Shown piece after piece: positions 13,502 to 20,014 of a stretch of 20,014 nucleotides of DNA (within the stretch, counting starts at the first letter, position 1; each line of letters starts with the position of its first letter). Origin of the DNA: JAYQUR01 sp038133505 (GTDB lineage: Bacteria > Pseudomonadota > Alphaproteobacteria > MPNO01 > UBA830); the NCBI GenBank assembly GCA_038133505.1, contig JAYPTI010000043.1, forward strand, positions 1 to 20,014, written 5' to 3'. Made by a program: the position numbers and the translations under genes. The notes under the pieces are model-generated. The model had not been told where the DNA came from and did not search any database. It was given only the letters and a program-made list of their open reading frames with translations.

Positions 13502-15259
13502 TCAGCGCCGCGCGGACCGTGCCGCGTCCGTGGCGGCGGCATCGACGGCGCCTTTCTCGTCCAGAACGACGCCATAGACCGCTTCCGCGCGGCTGCGGCT
13601 GATATAGCCGCCCGCGACATCGGCGGCGACGCGGTCAGGATCCCGGTCCACGGGTCTGCCGAAGCCGCCGCCCCCGCCTGTCTTCAGGCGGAACCTGTCG
13701 CCCTGCTTCAGCGAGATCGTGCCCTTGAGTACCCGCCGCGCGTCGCCGTCGGCGGGCTCCGCGAAGGCGTCGCCTGGCTCCCCGTCGACACCGCCGTCGA
13801 GCCCCCACGGCGTGCATTTCGTGCGGTCGATCTGGACGCTTACCTGACAGTCGGCCATCGCGCGCACCACCTTCTCGGTCCCCAGACCGCCGCGCGACGC
13901 GCCGTCTCCCGCCGAGTCCGTTCTCAGTTCGATGGATTCGACGAGCAGCGGATTGAGCGCTTCCTGGACTTCGACCGGGACGTCGAGCGTATCGCCGTGC
14001 GCCATCGTCTTGAACGGCCCGGAACCGTCGCTGCCCGCCGTCGCGCCCCATCCTCCGTGACCGGTATCCAGCTGCTGGAACAGTTCGCCCGTTGCAGGGT
14101 CCTTGCCGAAGAACCAGTGCGCGCAGAACGAGCCGTGATGGCCGCCCGCGGCCACCTGCGGCGCGGCGGCGCCGACGGCCCGGACGATGGTGTCGATCAC
14201 GGTCGGCAGGGTCGCGCTGTACAGGCCCATGGGCGCCGTTGGCCCGGCGCTCAGGAAGGTACCGTCGGGGATGACGATTTCCAGCGGCCGGAAACACCCC
14301 TCGTTCGCCGGTTCGTCCGGCGCGGTGAGAATTTTGAACGCGATCCGGGCGGCCGGATAGGCGCCGCCTAGCACGCCCGAATTGAGCGGCCCGCGCAATT
14401 CCTTCCCCAACCCGGAAAAGTCAATCGTCATCCGATCCCCGTCGATCCGGACCTCGATGCCCACGGGGACGGGCGAGCCGTCGATGCCGTCGTCGTCGAG
14501 GAAGGACTCGGCCCGCCAGACACCGTCGGGAAGCGCCCGCACGGCGTCCCGCGCGACCGCTTCGGACTGGTCCCAGATCGCCTCGATGGCGGCACGCACC
14601 GTGGCGGCCCCGTAGCGTGCGATCAGCGCCTGCACCTTGTCGTGCCCGGCCAGCGTACCGGCGAGCTGGGCGTCGAGATCGCCCAGCACCATCGCCGGAA
14701 ACCGCGTGTTGTACTCGACGATCCGGTAGAGCTCGTCGTTGCGAACGCCGCGGTTCCACAGCTTCACGGTGCGGTACTGGATGCCCTCCTGGAAGATGTC
14801 GGTCGTGTCGGTCGCGCTGCACGAGCCCACCGCGCCGCCGCCGATGTCGATCCAGTGCACCAGAACGCACATGAAGCCGAACAGGTCCGCTTCGTCCGCA
14901 TCGGCGAAGACCGGCGTATACATCACCACGTTGTTCAGGTGCTGGCCCAGCGTGCCGGCATGGTTGGAGATGATGATGTCGCCGGCGTGAATGTTTTCCG
15001 CGCCGTAGATATCGAGCCCGTCGCGCACCGCGTTGCCGAGCGCGTTCGCGACGAAGATCGGTATCGACCCCGATCCCTGCGCGATCAGGCGCCCCTCGGG
15101 GTCTACGAGACCGGTGGCGAAATCCTTGTATTCGTAGACCAGCGGACTGAAGGCCGTGCGCGTGATGTTGGCGTCGATCTCGTTGGGAATCGCGACCAGG
15201 CCATGACGGATGATTTCCAGCGTGATCGGGTCGACCGAGGTTTTGGCGATTCCGTCCAT
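13502..15259 (-). CDS. hyuB: Hydantoinase B / oxoprolinase family protein
   Basis: This 585-residue protein is the B subunit type of ATP-dependent hydantoinase/5-oxoprolinase enzymes, which open cyclic amides; some relatives are acetone or acetophenone carboxylase subunits. Family signs are the start DPITLEIIRHGLVAIPNEID, TAFSPLVYEYKDFATGLVD, the HAGDIIISNH segment, HWFFGKDP, GHGGWGAT, SRGGLGTEKVVRA and the glycine-rich TGGGGGFGRP at 527-536 before a typical tail (ISRSRAEAVYGVVLD). ATG at 15259 follows the hyuA stop by 2 bp and has GGAGA (15270-15266) 6 bp upstream. The tight spacing implies a HyuA-HyuB complex. The actual substrate cannot be read from the sequence. It converges on the PDZ gene with a 10-bp gap. 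Confidence 0.92.
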   Translation of the reverse strand: MDGIAKTSVDPITLEIIRHGLVAIPNEIDANITRTAFSPLVYEYKDFATGLVDPEGRLIAQGSGSIPIFVANALGNAVRDGLDIYGAENIHAGDIIISNHAGTLGQHLNNVVMYTPVFADADEADLFGFMCVLVHWIDIGGGAVGSCSATDTTDIFQEGIQYRTVKLWNRGVRNDELYRIVEYNTRFPAMVLGDLDAQLAGTLAGHDKVQALIARYGAATVRAAIEAIWDQSEAVARDAVRALPDGVWRAESFLDDDGIDGSPVPVGIEVRIDGDRMTIDFSGLGKELRGPLNSGVLGGAYPAARIAFKILTAPDEPANEGCFRPLEIVIPDGTFLSAGPTAPMGLYSATLPTVIDTIVRAVGAAAPQVAAGGHHGSFCAHWFFGKDPATGELFQQLDTGHGGWGATAGSDGSGPFKTMAHGDTLDVPVEVQEALNPLLVESIELRTDSAGDGASRGGLGTEKVVRAMADCQVSVQIDRTKCTPWGLDGGVDGEPGDAFAEPADGDARRVLKGTISLKQGDRFRLKTGGGGGFGRPVDRDPDRVAADVAGGYISRSRAEAVYGVVLDEKGAVDAAATDAARSARR

Positions 15260-15261
15260 TC

Positions 15262-17313
15262 TCAGTCTCCGATGCTTATCCGAATTTCGCCGAGATCGCC
15301 GATACGGCAGCGATCCCCGGCGCCGACGACCGTCGTCGAGCCGTATTCCTCGATCACCAGGGGGCCTTCGGCTTCGAACCCGGACGGCAACGCATCGCGC
15401 CGATAGACGGGCGCGTCGACCCAGCCGCCGTCGCCGCCGAAATAGACCGGACGACGGCGAACCTCCGCCGGGCCTTCGACGGCGGGCCGCCGCAGGCGCG
15501 CAAGGTCCGGTTTCGCGGTTCGCGCGTAGGCGCTCACGTGGATCCCGACGATTTCGATCGGCGCGGTACCGTCCGAATGGCCGAACCGGTTCCGGTAGTA
15601 GGTCTCGAACGCAACGCGCAGGGCACCGATATCGTCCGGAATTCCGTCGAGCGGCACGGTGAAGGTATGTTTCTGGCCGCGATAGCGCATGTCGATGCTG
15701 CGCGACAGGGCCACGTCGGCGCCTTCGACCTCCCGGCCCAGCGTCTCGGCGGCATAACGGCCGGTTTCCTCGAACGCCGATGCCACCTGCGCAAGGGCCT
15801 CGGCATCGAGATCGAGGATCATCGTGCGTGCGCTGTCGAGCCGCGCATCGGCGAGCAGCATGCCGACAGCCGAGAAATTGCCCGGCTCCGGCGGGATCAC
15901 CACCTCCGAAATGCTCAGTTCGCGCGCCAGCGCGGCGGCGTAGATTGGCCCGCTGCCGCCAAAGACGAAGAGCCCGAAATCGCGCGGATCGTAGCCGCGT
16001 TCCACCGTGATCTGGCGGATCGCGTTGGTCATGCTGACGGTCGCGATCTGGAGAATGCCGTCGGCGGTCGTCTCCACCGGCTGTTCGCCAAGTCCCAGCG
16101 GCGCCGCCACCTTGTCGGAAACCGCCGCCCGCGCGGCGTCGAGGTCGAGATCGAGCCCGCCGCCGAGGAAAACGTCGGCGCCGATGCGCCCGACGATGAG
16201 ATTCGCGTCGGTGACGGTGGGTTCGGTTCCGCCCCGGCCGAAGGCGACCGGGCCGGGATCGGAGCCCGCGCTGCGCGGCCCGACATTGAGCCGCCCTGCA
16301 TCGTCCACCCAGGCGATCGAGCCGCCGCCGGCACCGACTTCGACGATGTCGACGACGGAACCCCGGATCGGGAATCCGGCGCCGTAACCGCCGACGAAAT
16401 AGGGCGAATGCAGGTTGAACTGGCCGTCGCGGATCACCGCGCATTTGGCCGTCGTGCCGCCCATGTCGAAGGCGATCAGGTTCAGCAGGCCGAGCGCCTC
16501 GCCATAGGCGCCGGCGCCGATGCAGCCGCCGACCGGCCCCGATTCGATCAGGGAGATCGGCTCGCGCAGCGTGCGGTCGACGGACAGGACGCCGCCGTTC
16601 GAGCCCATCATGTAGAGCGTCCGGCCGAATCCCGCTTCCGCGAGCCGGTTCTCCAGACGCCGGGTGTAGGTGGACATCCGCGGACCGGCGACGGCATTGG
16701 CCGCCGCCGTGCAGCAGCGTTCGTACTCGTACCATTCGCGGGTAAGCTCGGTTCCGGCCGTGATGTATGTGTCGGGAAGGCGTTCGCGCAGCCGCGCGGC
16801 GACGAAGGCTTCGTGGCTGTCGTCGAGATAGCCGTTCACGAAGGATATCGCGACCGCGTCGACGCCGAGCGCCGCAATCCTGTCCGCTAACGCATCGACC
16901 TCGGCCGGGTCGGGAGCGCGAAGATCGTCGCCGCGGCCGTGGATGCGCTCGTCGATCTCGAACCGGAGCTCGCGGGGAATCAACGGCGGCGTCCGCCGGT
17001 AGTCGATGCGGAACGGACTCGTCCGGTTGCCGCGCCCGAGTTCGAGCGTATCGCGGAAGCCCTTCGTCGTGACCAGAGCCGCGCGCGCGCCATTGCGCTG
17101 CAGCAGCGTATTGATGACCAGCGTTGTGCCGTGCTTGGCCAACAGGGCATCTCCGAGATCGGCGCCCGTCTCGTCGACGCACTGCATCACGCCGTCGACG
17201 AGATCGCCGTAGGTGGTCAGCGCCTTGGCGTACGAAACGTCGCCCGTATCCAGGTCGAAAGCCGCAATATCGGTAAACGTGCCGCCGGTATCGACGGCGA
17301 AGATCAGCGCCAT
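15262..17313 (-). CDS. hyuA: Hydantoinase A / oxoprolinase family protein (ATP-binding subunit)
   Basis: The 683-residue protein is the ATPase-fold subunit of the hydantoinase/oxoprolinase family. The first phosphate-binding loop is DTGGTFTD at 8-15 and the second is FDMGGTTAK at 282-290, the two hallmarks of this ASKHA-like fold. Other family signs are LAKHGTTLVINTLLQRNGA, ELTREWYEYERCCTAAANA, SNGGVLSV and ESGPVGG near 258-263. Separate A and B genes resemble bacterial N-methylhydantoinase-type enzymes rather than the fused 5-oxoprolinase of eukaryotes. It is first in a two-gene operon with hyuB, with its own promoter in the 78-bp gap behind the ClC gene and AAGAGG about 11 bp before the ATG. 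No transporter or carbamoylase gene lies beside it to indicate the substrate. Confidence 0.93.
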   Translation of the reverse strand: MALIFAVDTGGTFTDIAAFDLDTGDVSYAKALTTYGDLVDGVMQCVDETGADLGDALLAKHGTTLVINTLLQRNGARAALVTTKGFRDTLELGRGNRTSPFRIDYRRTPPLIPRELRFEIDERIHGRGDDLRAPDPAEVDALADRIAALGVDAVAISFVNGYLDDSHEAFVAARLRERLPDTYITAGTELTREWYEYERCCTAAANAVAGPRMSTYTRRLENRLAEAGFGRTLYMMGSNGGVLSVDRTLREPISLIESGPVGGCIGAGAYGEALGLLNLIAFDMGGTTAKCAVIRDGQFNLHSPYFVGGYGAGFPIRGSVVDIVEVGAGGGSIAWVDDAGRLNVGPRSAGSDPGPVAFGRGGTEPTVTDANLIVGRIGADVFLGGGLDLDLDAARAAVSDKVAAPLGLGEQPVETTADGILQIATVSMTNAIRQITVERGYDPRDFGLFVFGGSGPIYAAALARELSISEVVIPPEPGNFSAVGMLLADARLDSARTMILDLDAEALAQVASAFEETGRYAAETLGREVEGADVALSRSIDMRYRGQKHTFTVPLDGIPDDIGALRVAFETYYRNRFGHSDGTAPIEIVGIHVSAYARTAKPDLARLRRPAVEGPAEVRRRPVYFGGDGGWVDAPVYRRDALPSGFEAEGPLVIEEYGSTTVVGAGDRCRIGDLGEIRISIGD

Positions 17314-17349
17314 GGGCGTTACCGCCTCTTCATCCCCAAACCCGGCGAA

Positions 17350-17378
17350 ATCTTATGGGGCGCCCCGGAGGCGGTCAA
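17350..17378 (-). promoter_or_regulatory. Sigma70-type promoter of hyuAB with palindromic spacer
   Basis: On the minus strand TTGACC (17378-17373) and TAAGAT (17355-17350) are separated by exactly 17 bp, a good -35/-10 pair. Transcription would start near 17343, giving a leader of about 30 nt to the hyuA ATG. The spacer contains the perfect palindrome GGGGCGCCCC (17357-17366), which could be an operator. Confidence 0.6.
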
Positions 17379-17391
17379 TTCGGCGCCGGGC

Positions 17392-19155
17392 CTAGAGTTC
17401 GCCGCGCTCCTCGCGCCGGGCCTCGAGGAGCGCCCGGTTATAGACCAGCATCACGTCGATCTCGTGAACGAAACCGACCAGCTTGCGGGTCTCGTTGTTC
17501 TCGACGACGGCGAGATGCTCCTCGCCCGTATCCTGCATTCGGGCGAGCGCGGCATTCAGATTGTCGCCGGCCTGCAGGGACGGCGGATGCACCCGCGCGA
17601 CGTCGCCCGCGTTTACGATGCCGTCGAGCGAGTGATCGAACGCGCCGTCGGACAGATCCGCGAGCGTGATCGTGCCGCACAGCGCGCCGTTCTCGTCGAC
17701 GACGAACAGCTCGCTATAGGGTGCCGACAAAAGCTTCTCGCGCACCCCGTTGATATTCAGCTCGCGCGGCACGGAGGTGAAACTGTGGCTCATCACGTCC
17801 TCGACGCGGGTAGACGACATCAGCCCGGATTCGCGGCCGCCGCGGACGTTGATGCCGCGCCGGTCGAGCTGCCAGGTGAAGAACGAATGGCCCCGGACCT
17901 GCTGCGTGATGACCGACGCGATCACCACCGCGACCATCACCGCGATCGTCAGCGCATAGTCCGCCGTCAGCTCGAAGACGATCAGGATCGTCGAGATCGG
18001 CGCGCCGAGGACCGCGCCGGATACCGCGCCGAGCCCGACCATCGTGTAGGCGGAATGGCCCGACGAGAGATCGGGGAACACCTGCGTCGCGATGATGCCG
18101 AACGAGCCGCCGACCATCGCGCCGACGAACATCGACGGGCTGAAGACGCCGCCGCCGAAGCCCGCGCCGATGGAGATCGCCGTCGCCGCCATCTTGGCCG
18201 CCACGAGCGCGATCAGGATGGCGAGCTCGTACTGGCCCTTGAGCGCGACGTCCGTCGCCTCGTAACCGACGCCCAGCACCTGCGGAAAGGCGAGCGCGAT
18301 GACGCCGACGCACAACCCGCCGATGCCGGTCCTGATCCACGGCGGCACGGGCAGTTTTCCGAAGGCATTGGCCGTGAATTCGATCGACCGCAGGAAGATG
18401 ACCGCCGCCATCGCGCAGACGACGCCGAGCAGCGCGAACGCCGGAAATTCCCAGAACGAGACGATGGAATGCTCGGTGATGATGAAGGCCGGGAAATTCC
18501 CGAAATAGAGCCGCGAGATGATCGTGCCGACGACGCCCGCGATCACGATGGGCGCGAAGGCGCTGAGCGCGTAGTGGCCGATCACGACCTCGAGCGCGAA
18601 GAAGACCCCGGCGATGGGCGCGTTGAACGAGGCCGCGACGCCCGACGCGACGCCGCAGCCGAGTAGCGTGACCGTCTGCGACCGGCTGAGCCGGAGACGG
18701 GTCGCGACCAGGGTCGAAAGGGTCGCGCCGAGATGGACGACCGGGCCTTCGCGGCCGACCGACGCGCCGACGCCGATGGACGCCGCGCTTACCGCCGCCG
18801 CCGCGAGCCCTTCCTTGAGGGAGATTTCGCCGGACCTGAGCGCCGCCGCCTCCATGACGTCGGCCACGCCGCGGTTGCGCCTGCCCGGCATCGCGTATTG
18901 TACGAACAGACCGATCAGCAACCCGCCGGCGGTGGGCACGACGAGGAAATGCCAGGCAGGCAGGTCGCCGATCACCTCGGACATCTTTTCCATCGACGCG
19001 CCGAACGTCACCGTCTGCATCAGCACGATGGCCTCGCGGAACACGACGGCGCCGAGCGCGGCGGCGGCGCCCGTGACGATGGCGAGCAGAAGCAGGATAA
19101 GCTGCTGGTTGTGGAAGAACCGGTGGAACGGCTCGATCAGATTGTTCCGTGTCAT
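17392..19155 (-). CDS. ClC-family chloride channel/transporter with C-terminal CBS pair
   Basis: This inner-membrane protein of 587 residues has a hydrophobic ClC core (about 15-420) and two cytosolic CBS domains (about 450-575; VEDVMSHSFTSV, SELFVVDENG, GEEHLAVVENN). The anion-pathway motifs are recognisable: GREGP at 134-138 with the gating glutamate E136, and GGGVFSP at 334-340. Others depart from E. coli ClcA: GSGIP is NRGVA (94-98), so the chloride-binding Ser position is R95; the internal proton glutamate position appears as N220; and the inner-gate Tyr aligns with F426. It is probably a chloride or other anion channel or exchanger, regulated through nucleotide binding at the CBS pair. 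Three GANTC sites crowd its upstream region. It lies upstream of hyuA but that operon has its own promoter. Confidence 0.92.
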   Translation of the reverse strand: MTRNNLIEPFHRFFHNQQLILLLLAIVTGAAAALGAVVFREAIVLMQTVTFGASMEKMSEVIGDLPAWHFLVVPTAGGLLIGLFVQYAMPGRRNRGVADVMEAAALRSGEISLKEGLAAAAVSAASIGVGASVGREGPVVHLGATLSTLVATRLRLSRSQTVTLLGCGVASGVAASFNAPIAGVFFALEVVIGHYALSAFAPIVIAGVVGTIISRLYFGNFPAFIITEHSIVSFWEFPAFALLGVVCAMAAVIFLRSIEFTANAFGKLPVPPWIRTGIGGLCVGVIALAFPQVLGVGYEATDVALKGQYELAILIALVAAKMAATAISIGAGFGGGVFSPSMFVGAMVGGSFGIIATQVFPDLSSGHSAYTMVGLGAVSGAVLGAPISTILIVFELTADYALTIAVMVAVVIASVITQQVRGHSFFTWQLDRRGINVRGGRESGLMSSTRVEDVMSHSFTSVPRELNINGVREKLLSAPYSELFVVDENGALCGTITLADLSDGAFDHSLDGIVNAGDVARVHPPSLQAGDNLNAALARMQDTGEEHLAVVENNETRKLVGFVHEIDVMLVYNRALLEARREERGEL

Positions 19156-19193
19156 CCGCGCGCGCTCGTCATGACCGGTCCGGGACCCGGACG

Positions 19194-19218
19194 GAATCCC
19201 GATTCACGAAATGGATTC
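19194..19218. promoter_or_regulatory. Cluster of three GANTC (CcrM-type) sites upstream of the ClC gene
   Basis: GAATC at 19194-19198, GATTC at 19201-19205 and GATTC at 19214-19218 lie within 25 bp; the first two form the inverted repeat GAATC-CC-GATTC. They are 39-63 bp before the ClC ATG, where the promoter should be. GANTC is the target of CcrM methylase in alphaproteobacteria, and methylation-dependent promoters there are known. Control here is inference. Confidence 0.4.
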
Positions 19219-19308
19219 AAGGTGTTGAATGCCATCCGGTGGACCTTATCGCGCCCGGAACCCGGCGCAAAGGCAAAACTGGCCCGCGGCGTCCCGGCTA
19301 CCGACGTT

Positions 19309-19794
19309 TCATTTCCGGCGAATGCCGATCACGCTGCCCTGCTGCGCGGGCGCCGGAATGTCGGCATGCGCTGCGCGCAGCGCGCCGAGCGTCTCGAGCA
19401 GCGGCGGCGGCATCGGCGCGACGCGGCGGACGCTCATGTTGACATGGACGGCCATGACCTCCGTCGTCGCGGCGAGGTAGCCCTCTTCGGCGTGGAACAT
19501 GCGGTGGAAGTAGTGCATGCGCTTCTCGTCGCAATCGAGAAGCTGGGTCGTGCAGTAGACCGGCGCGCCGTTGCGCACTTCGGCGATGTAGTTGGTGTGC
19601 ATCTCGACGGCGAAGGTCGAGCAGCCGCTGGCGGCGCGATAGGCTTCGTCGAGACCGACGGAATCGTAGAACGCGTCCGTCGCATGGTCGAAGATCAAGA
19701 TGTAATAGGCGACGTTGAGATGGTCGTTGTAGTCGCACCACTCGTCCCGCACCGGCTCGCGCCAGATCTGGGGCAGTTCCTCGTGTGAATTCAT
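19309..19794 (-). CDS. Hotdog-fold acyl-CoA thioesterase (4HBT type)
   Basis: The 161-residue protein has the length and motif of 4-hydroxybenzoyl-CoA-type thioesterases: the N-terminal DYNDHLNVAYY (21-31), matching the D-x-N-x-H-x-N-x3-Y pattern that holds the catalytic acid and caps the central helix, followed by beta-strands such as VEMHTNYIAEVRNG and YCTTQLLDCDEKRMHYFHRMF. It would hydrolyse an acyl-CoA in the cytosol. The DYN-H-NVAYY form recalls betainyl-CoA thioesterases of carnitine breakdown, including those fused to carnitine dehydrogenase, but no other carnitine gene is in view, so the substrate stays open. It lies 43 bp downstream of metH on the same strand and may be cotranscribed with it. 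The ribosome site is weak. Confidence 0.85.
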   Translation of the reverse strand: MNSHEELPQIWREPVRDEWCDYNDHLNVAYYILIFDHATDAFYDSVGLDEAYRAASGCSTFAVEMHTNYIAEVRNGAPVYCTTQLLDCDEKRMHYFHRMFHAEEGYLAATTEVMAVHVNMSVRRVAPMPPPLLETLGALRAAHADIPAPAQQGSVIGIRRK

Positions 19795-19837
19795 GTGCCG
19801 TCCAGCCGTGGAAGATCGGGCAGACGCGCGTTCCGGA

Positions 19838-20014
19838 TCAGCGAGCGTAGCCGAGGATGGGTGCGAGCCACCGCTCGGCGGTCGCCACGTCCATGCCCTT
19901 GCGGGCGGCGTAATCCTCCACCTGGTCGCGGCCGATCTTGCCGGTTCCGAAATATTGCGCCTGCGGGTGGTGGATGTAATAGCCGGAAACCGCCGCGGTC
20001 GGAAGCATGGCGAA
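19838..20014 (-). CDS. metH: Cobalamin-dependent methionine synthase MetH, C-terminal end (5' part outside window)
   Basis: Read from the window edge, the minus strand encodes 58 residues and a TGA at 19840-19838. The peptide runs FAMLPTAAVSGYYIHHPQAQ, then YFGTGKIGRDQVEDYAARKG, and ends ERWLAPILGYAR. This is the C-terminal end of the S-adenosylmethionine-binding reactivation domain of MetH; the E. coli protein ends with the corresponding GWYFSHP, RDQVEDYARRKGM and ERWLAPNLGY segments. MetH transfers a methyl group from methyltetrahydrofolate through B12 to homocysteine. The short match is unusually specific, so the call is firm even though only the tail is present. It implies that the organism makes or imports cobalamin. 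Confidence 0.93.
   Translation of the reverse strand, partial: FAMLPTAAVSGYYIHHPQAQYFGTGKIGRDQVEDYAARKGMDVATAERWLAPILGYAR

Noticed and set aside
13502..17182. A 1226-codon open frame on the minus strand covering both hydantoinase genes, as if a single fused protein.
   Set aside because: Only its last 585 codons (from 15259) are HyuB; the upstream part is Arg-rich, out of frame with the well-conserved HyuA, and is a GC-rich shadow. A stop and new ATG separate the two genes.
16939..18666. A 575-codon + strand open frame spanning the ClC gene and the hyuA start, rich in Arg and Asp (RRDHHRDHHRD).
   Set aside because: The repetitive charged sequence is the reverse of ClC transmembrane and linker codons and crosses two real genes.
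19250..19267. Imperfect inverted repeat GCGCCCGGAACCCGGCGC between the thioesterase and ClC genes, as a terminator.
   Set aside because: The stem has a mismatch and on the minus strand it is followed by GATAAGG, not a T run.
1..20014. CRISPR arrays, insertion sequences, tRNA or rRNA genes, phage genes or toxin-antitoxin pairs.
   Set aside because: Looked for and not seen; coding space is almost fully used by recognisable chromosomal genes.

Overview
This 20 kb, high-GC window is a core-genome segment of an alphaproteobacterium, most likely a free-living member of the Rhodospirillales or a related deep branch. The evidence is the gene order ftsZ - lpxC - bamD - recN - ligA (the usual downstream flank of the alphaproteobacterial dcw cell-division cluster), the FtsZ tail ending in IPAFLRRQAN, and an IalB-family periplasmic protein. 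The placement is inferred from gene order and protein character, not from a database search.

Layout. Positions 1-6528 run on the + strand: the 3' end of ftsZ, a 332-bp regulatory gap, lpxC (lipid A synthesis) with an intrinsic terminator behind it, then a tight bamD-recN-ligA run (outer-membrane assembly, recombinational repair, DNA ligase). At 6541-8517 on the minus strand lies an M24B Xaa-Pro aminopeptidase, divergent from a small ialB-like gene. At 9180-12331 on the minus strand a UvrD/PcrA helicase gene overlaps prmA by 4 bp. A secreted trypsin-fold/PDZ protein with a degenerate catalytic triad is read divergently from uvrD (12490-13491). From there to the end everything is on the minus strand. 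In transcription order these are the metH 3' end, a hotdog thioesterase, a ClC-family anion transporter with a CBS pair, and a two-gene hydantoinase/oxoprolinase operon (hyuA-hyuB) with its own recognisable promoter.

The genes are mostly housekeeping: division, envelope, repair, translation-factor modification and methionine synthesis. The accessory-looking part is 12490-19794 (pseudo-protease, hydantoinase pair, ClC, thioesterase). No mobile element, CRISPR array, tRNA or rRNA is visible, and I do not see a clear undescribed multi-gene system. The points most worth a second look are the PDZ protein that has lost all three catalytic residues, the cluster of cell-cycle-type motifs between ftsZ and lpxC (a perfect DnaA box, GANTC sites, helically phased repeats), three GANTC methylation sites packed in front of the ClC gene, the ClC's non-canonical ion-pathway residues, and a probable leaderless start for uvrD.
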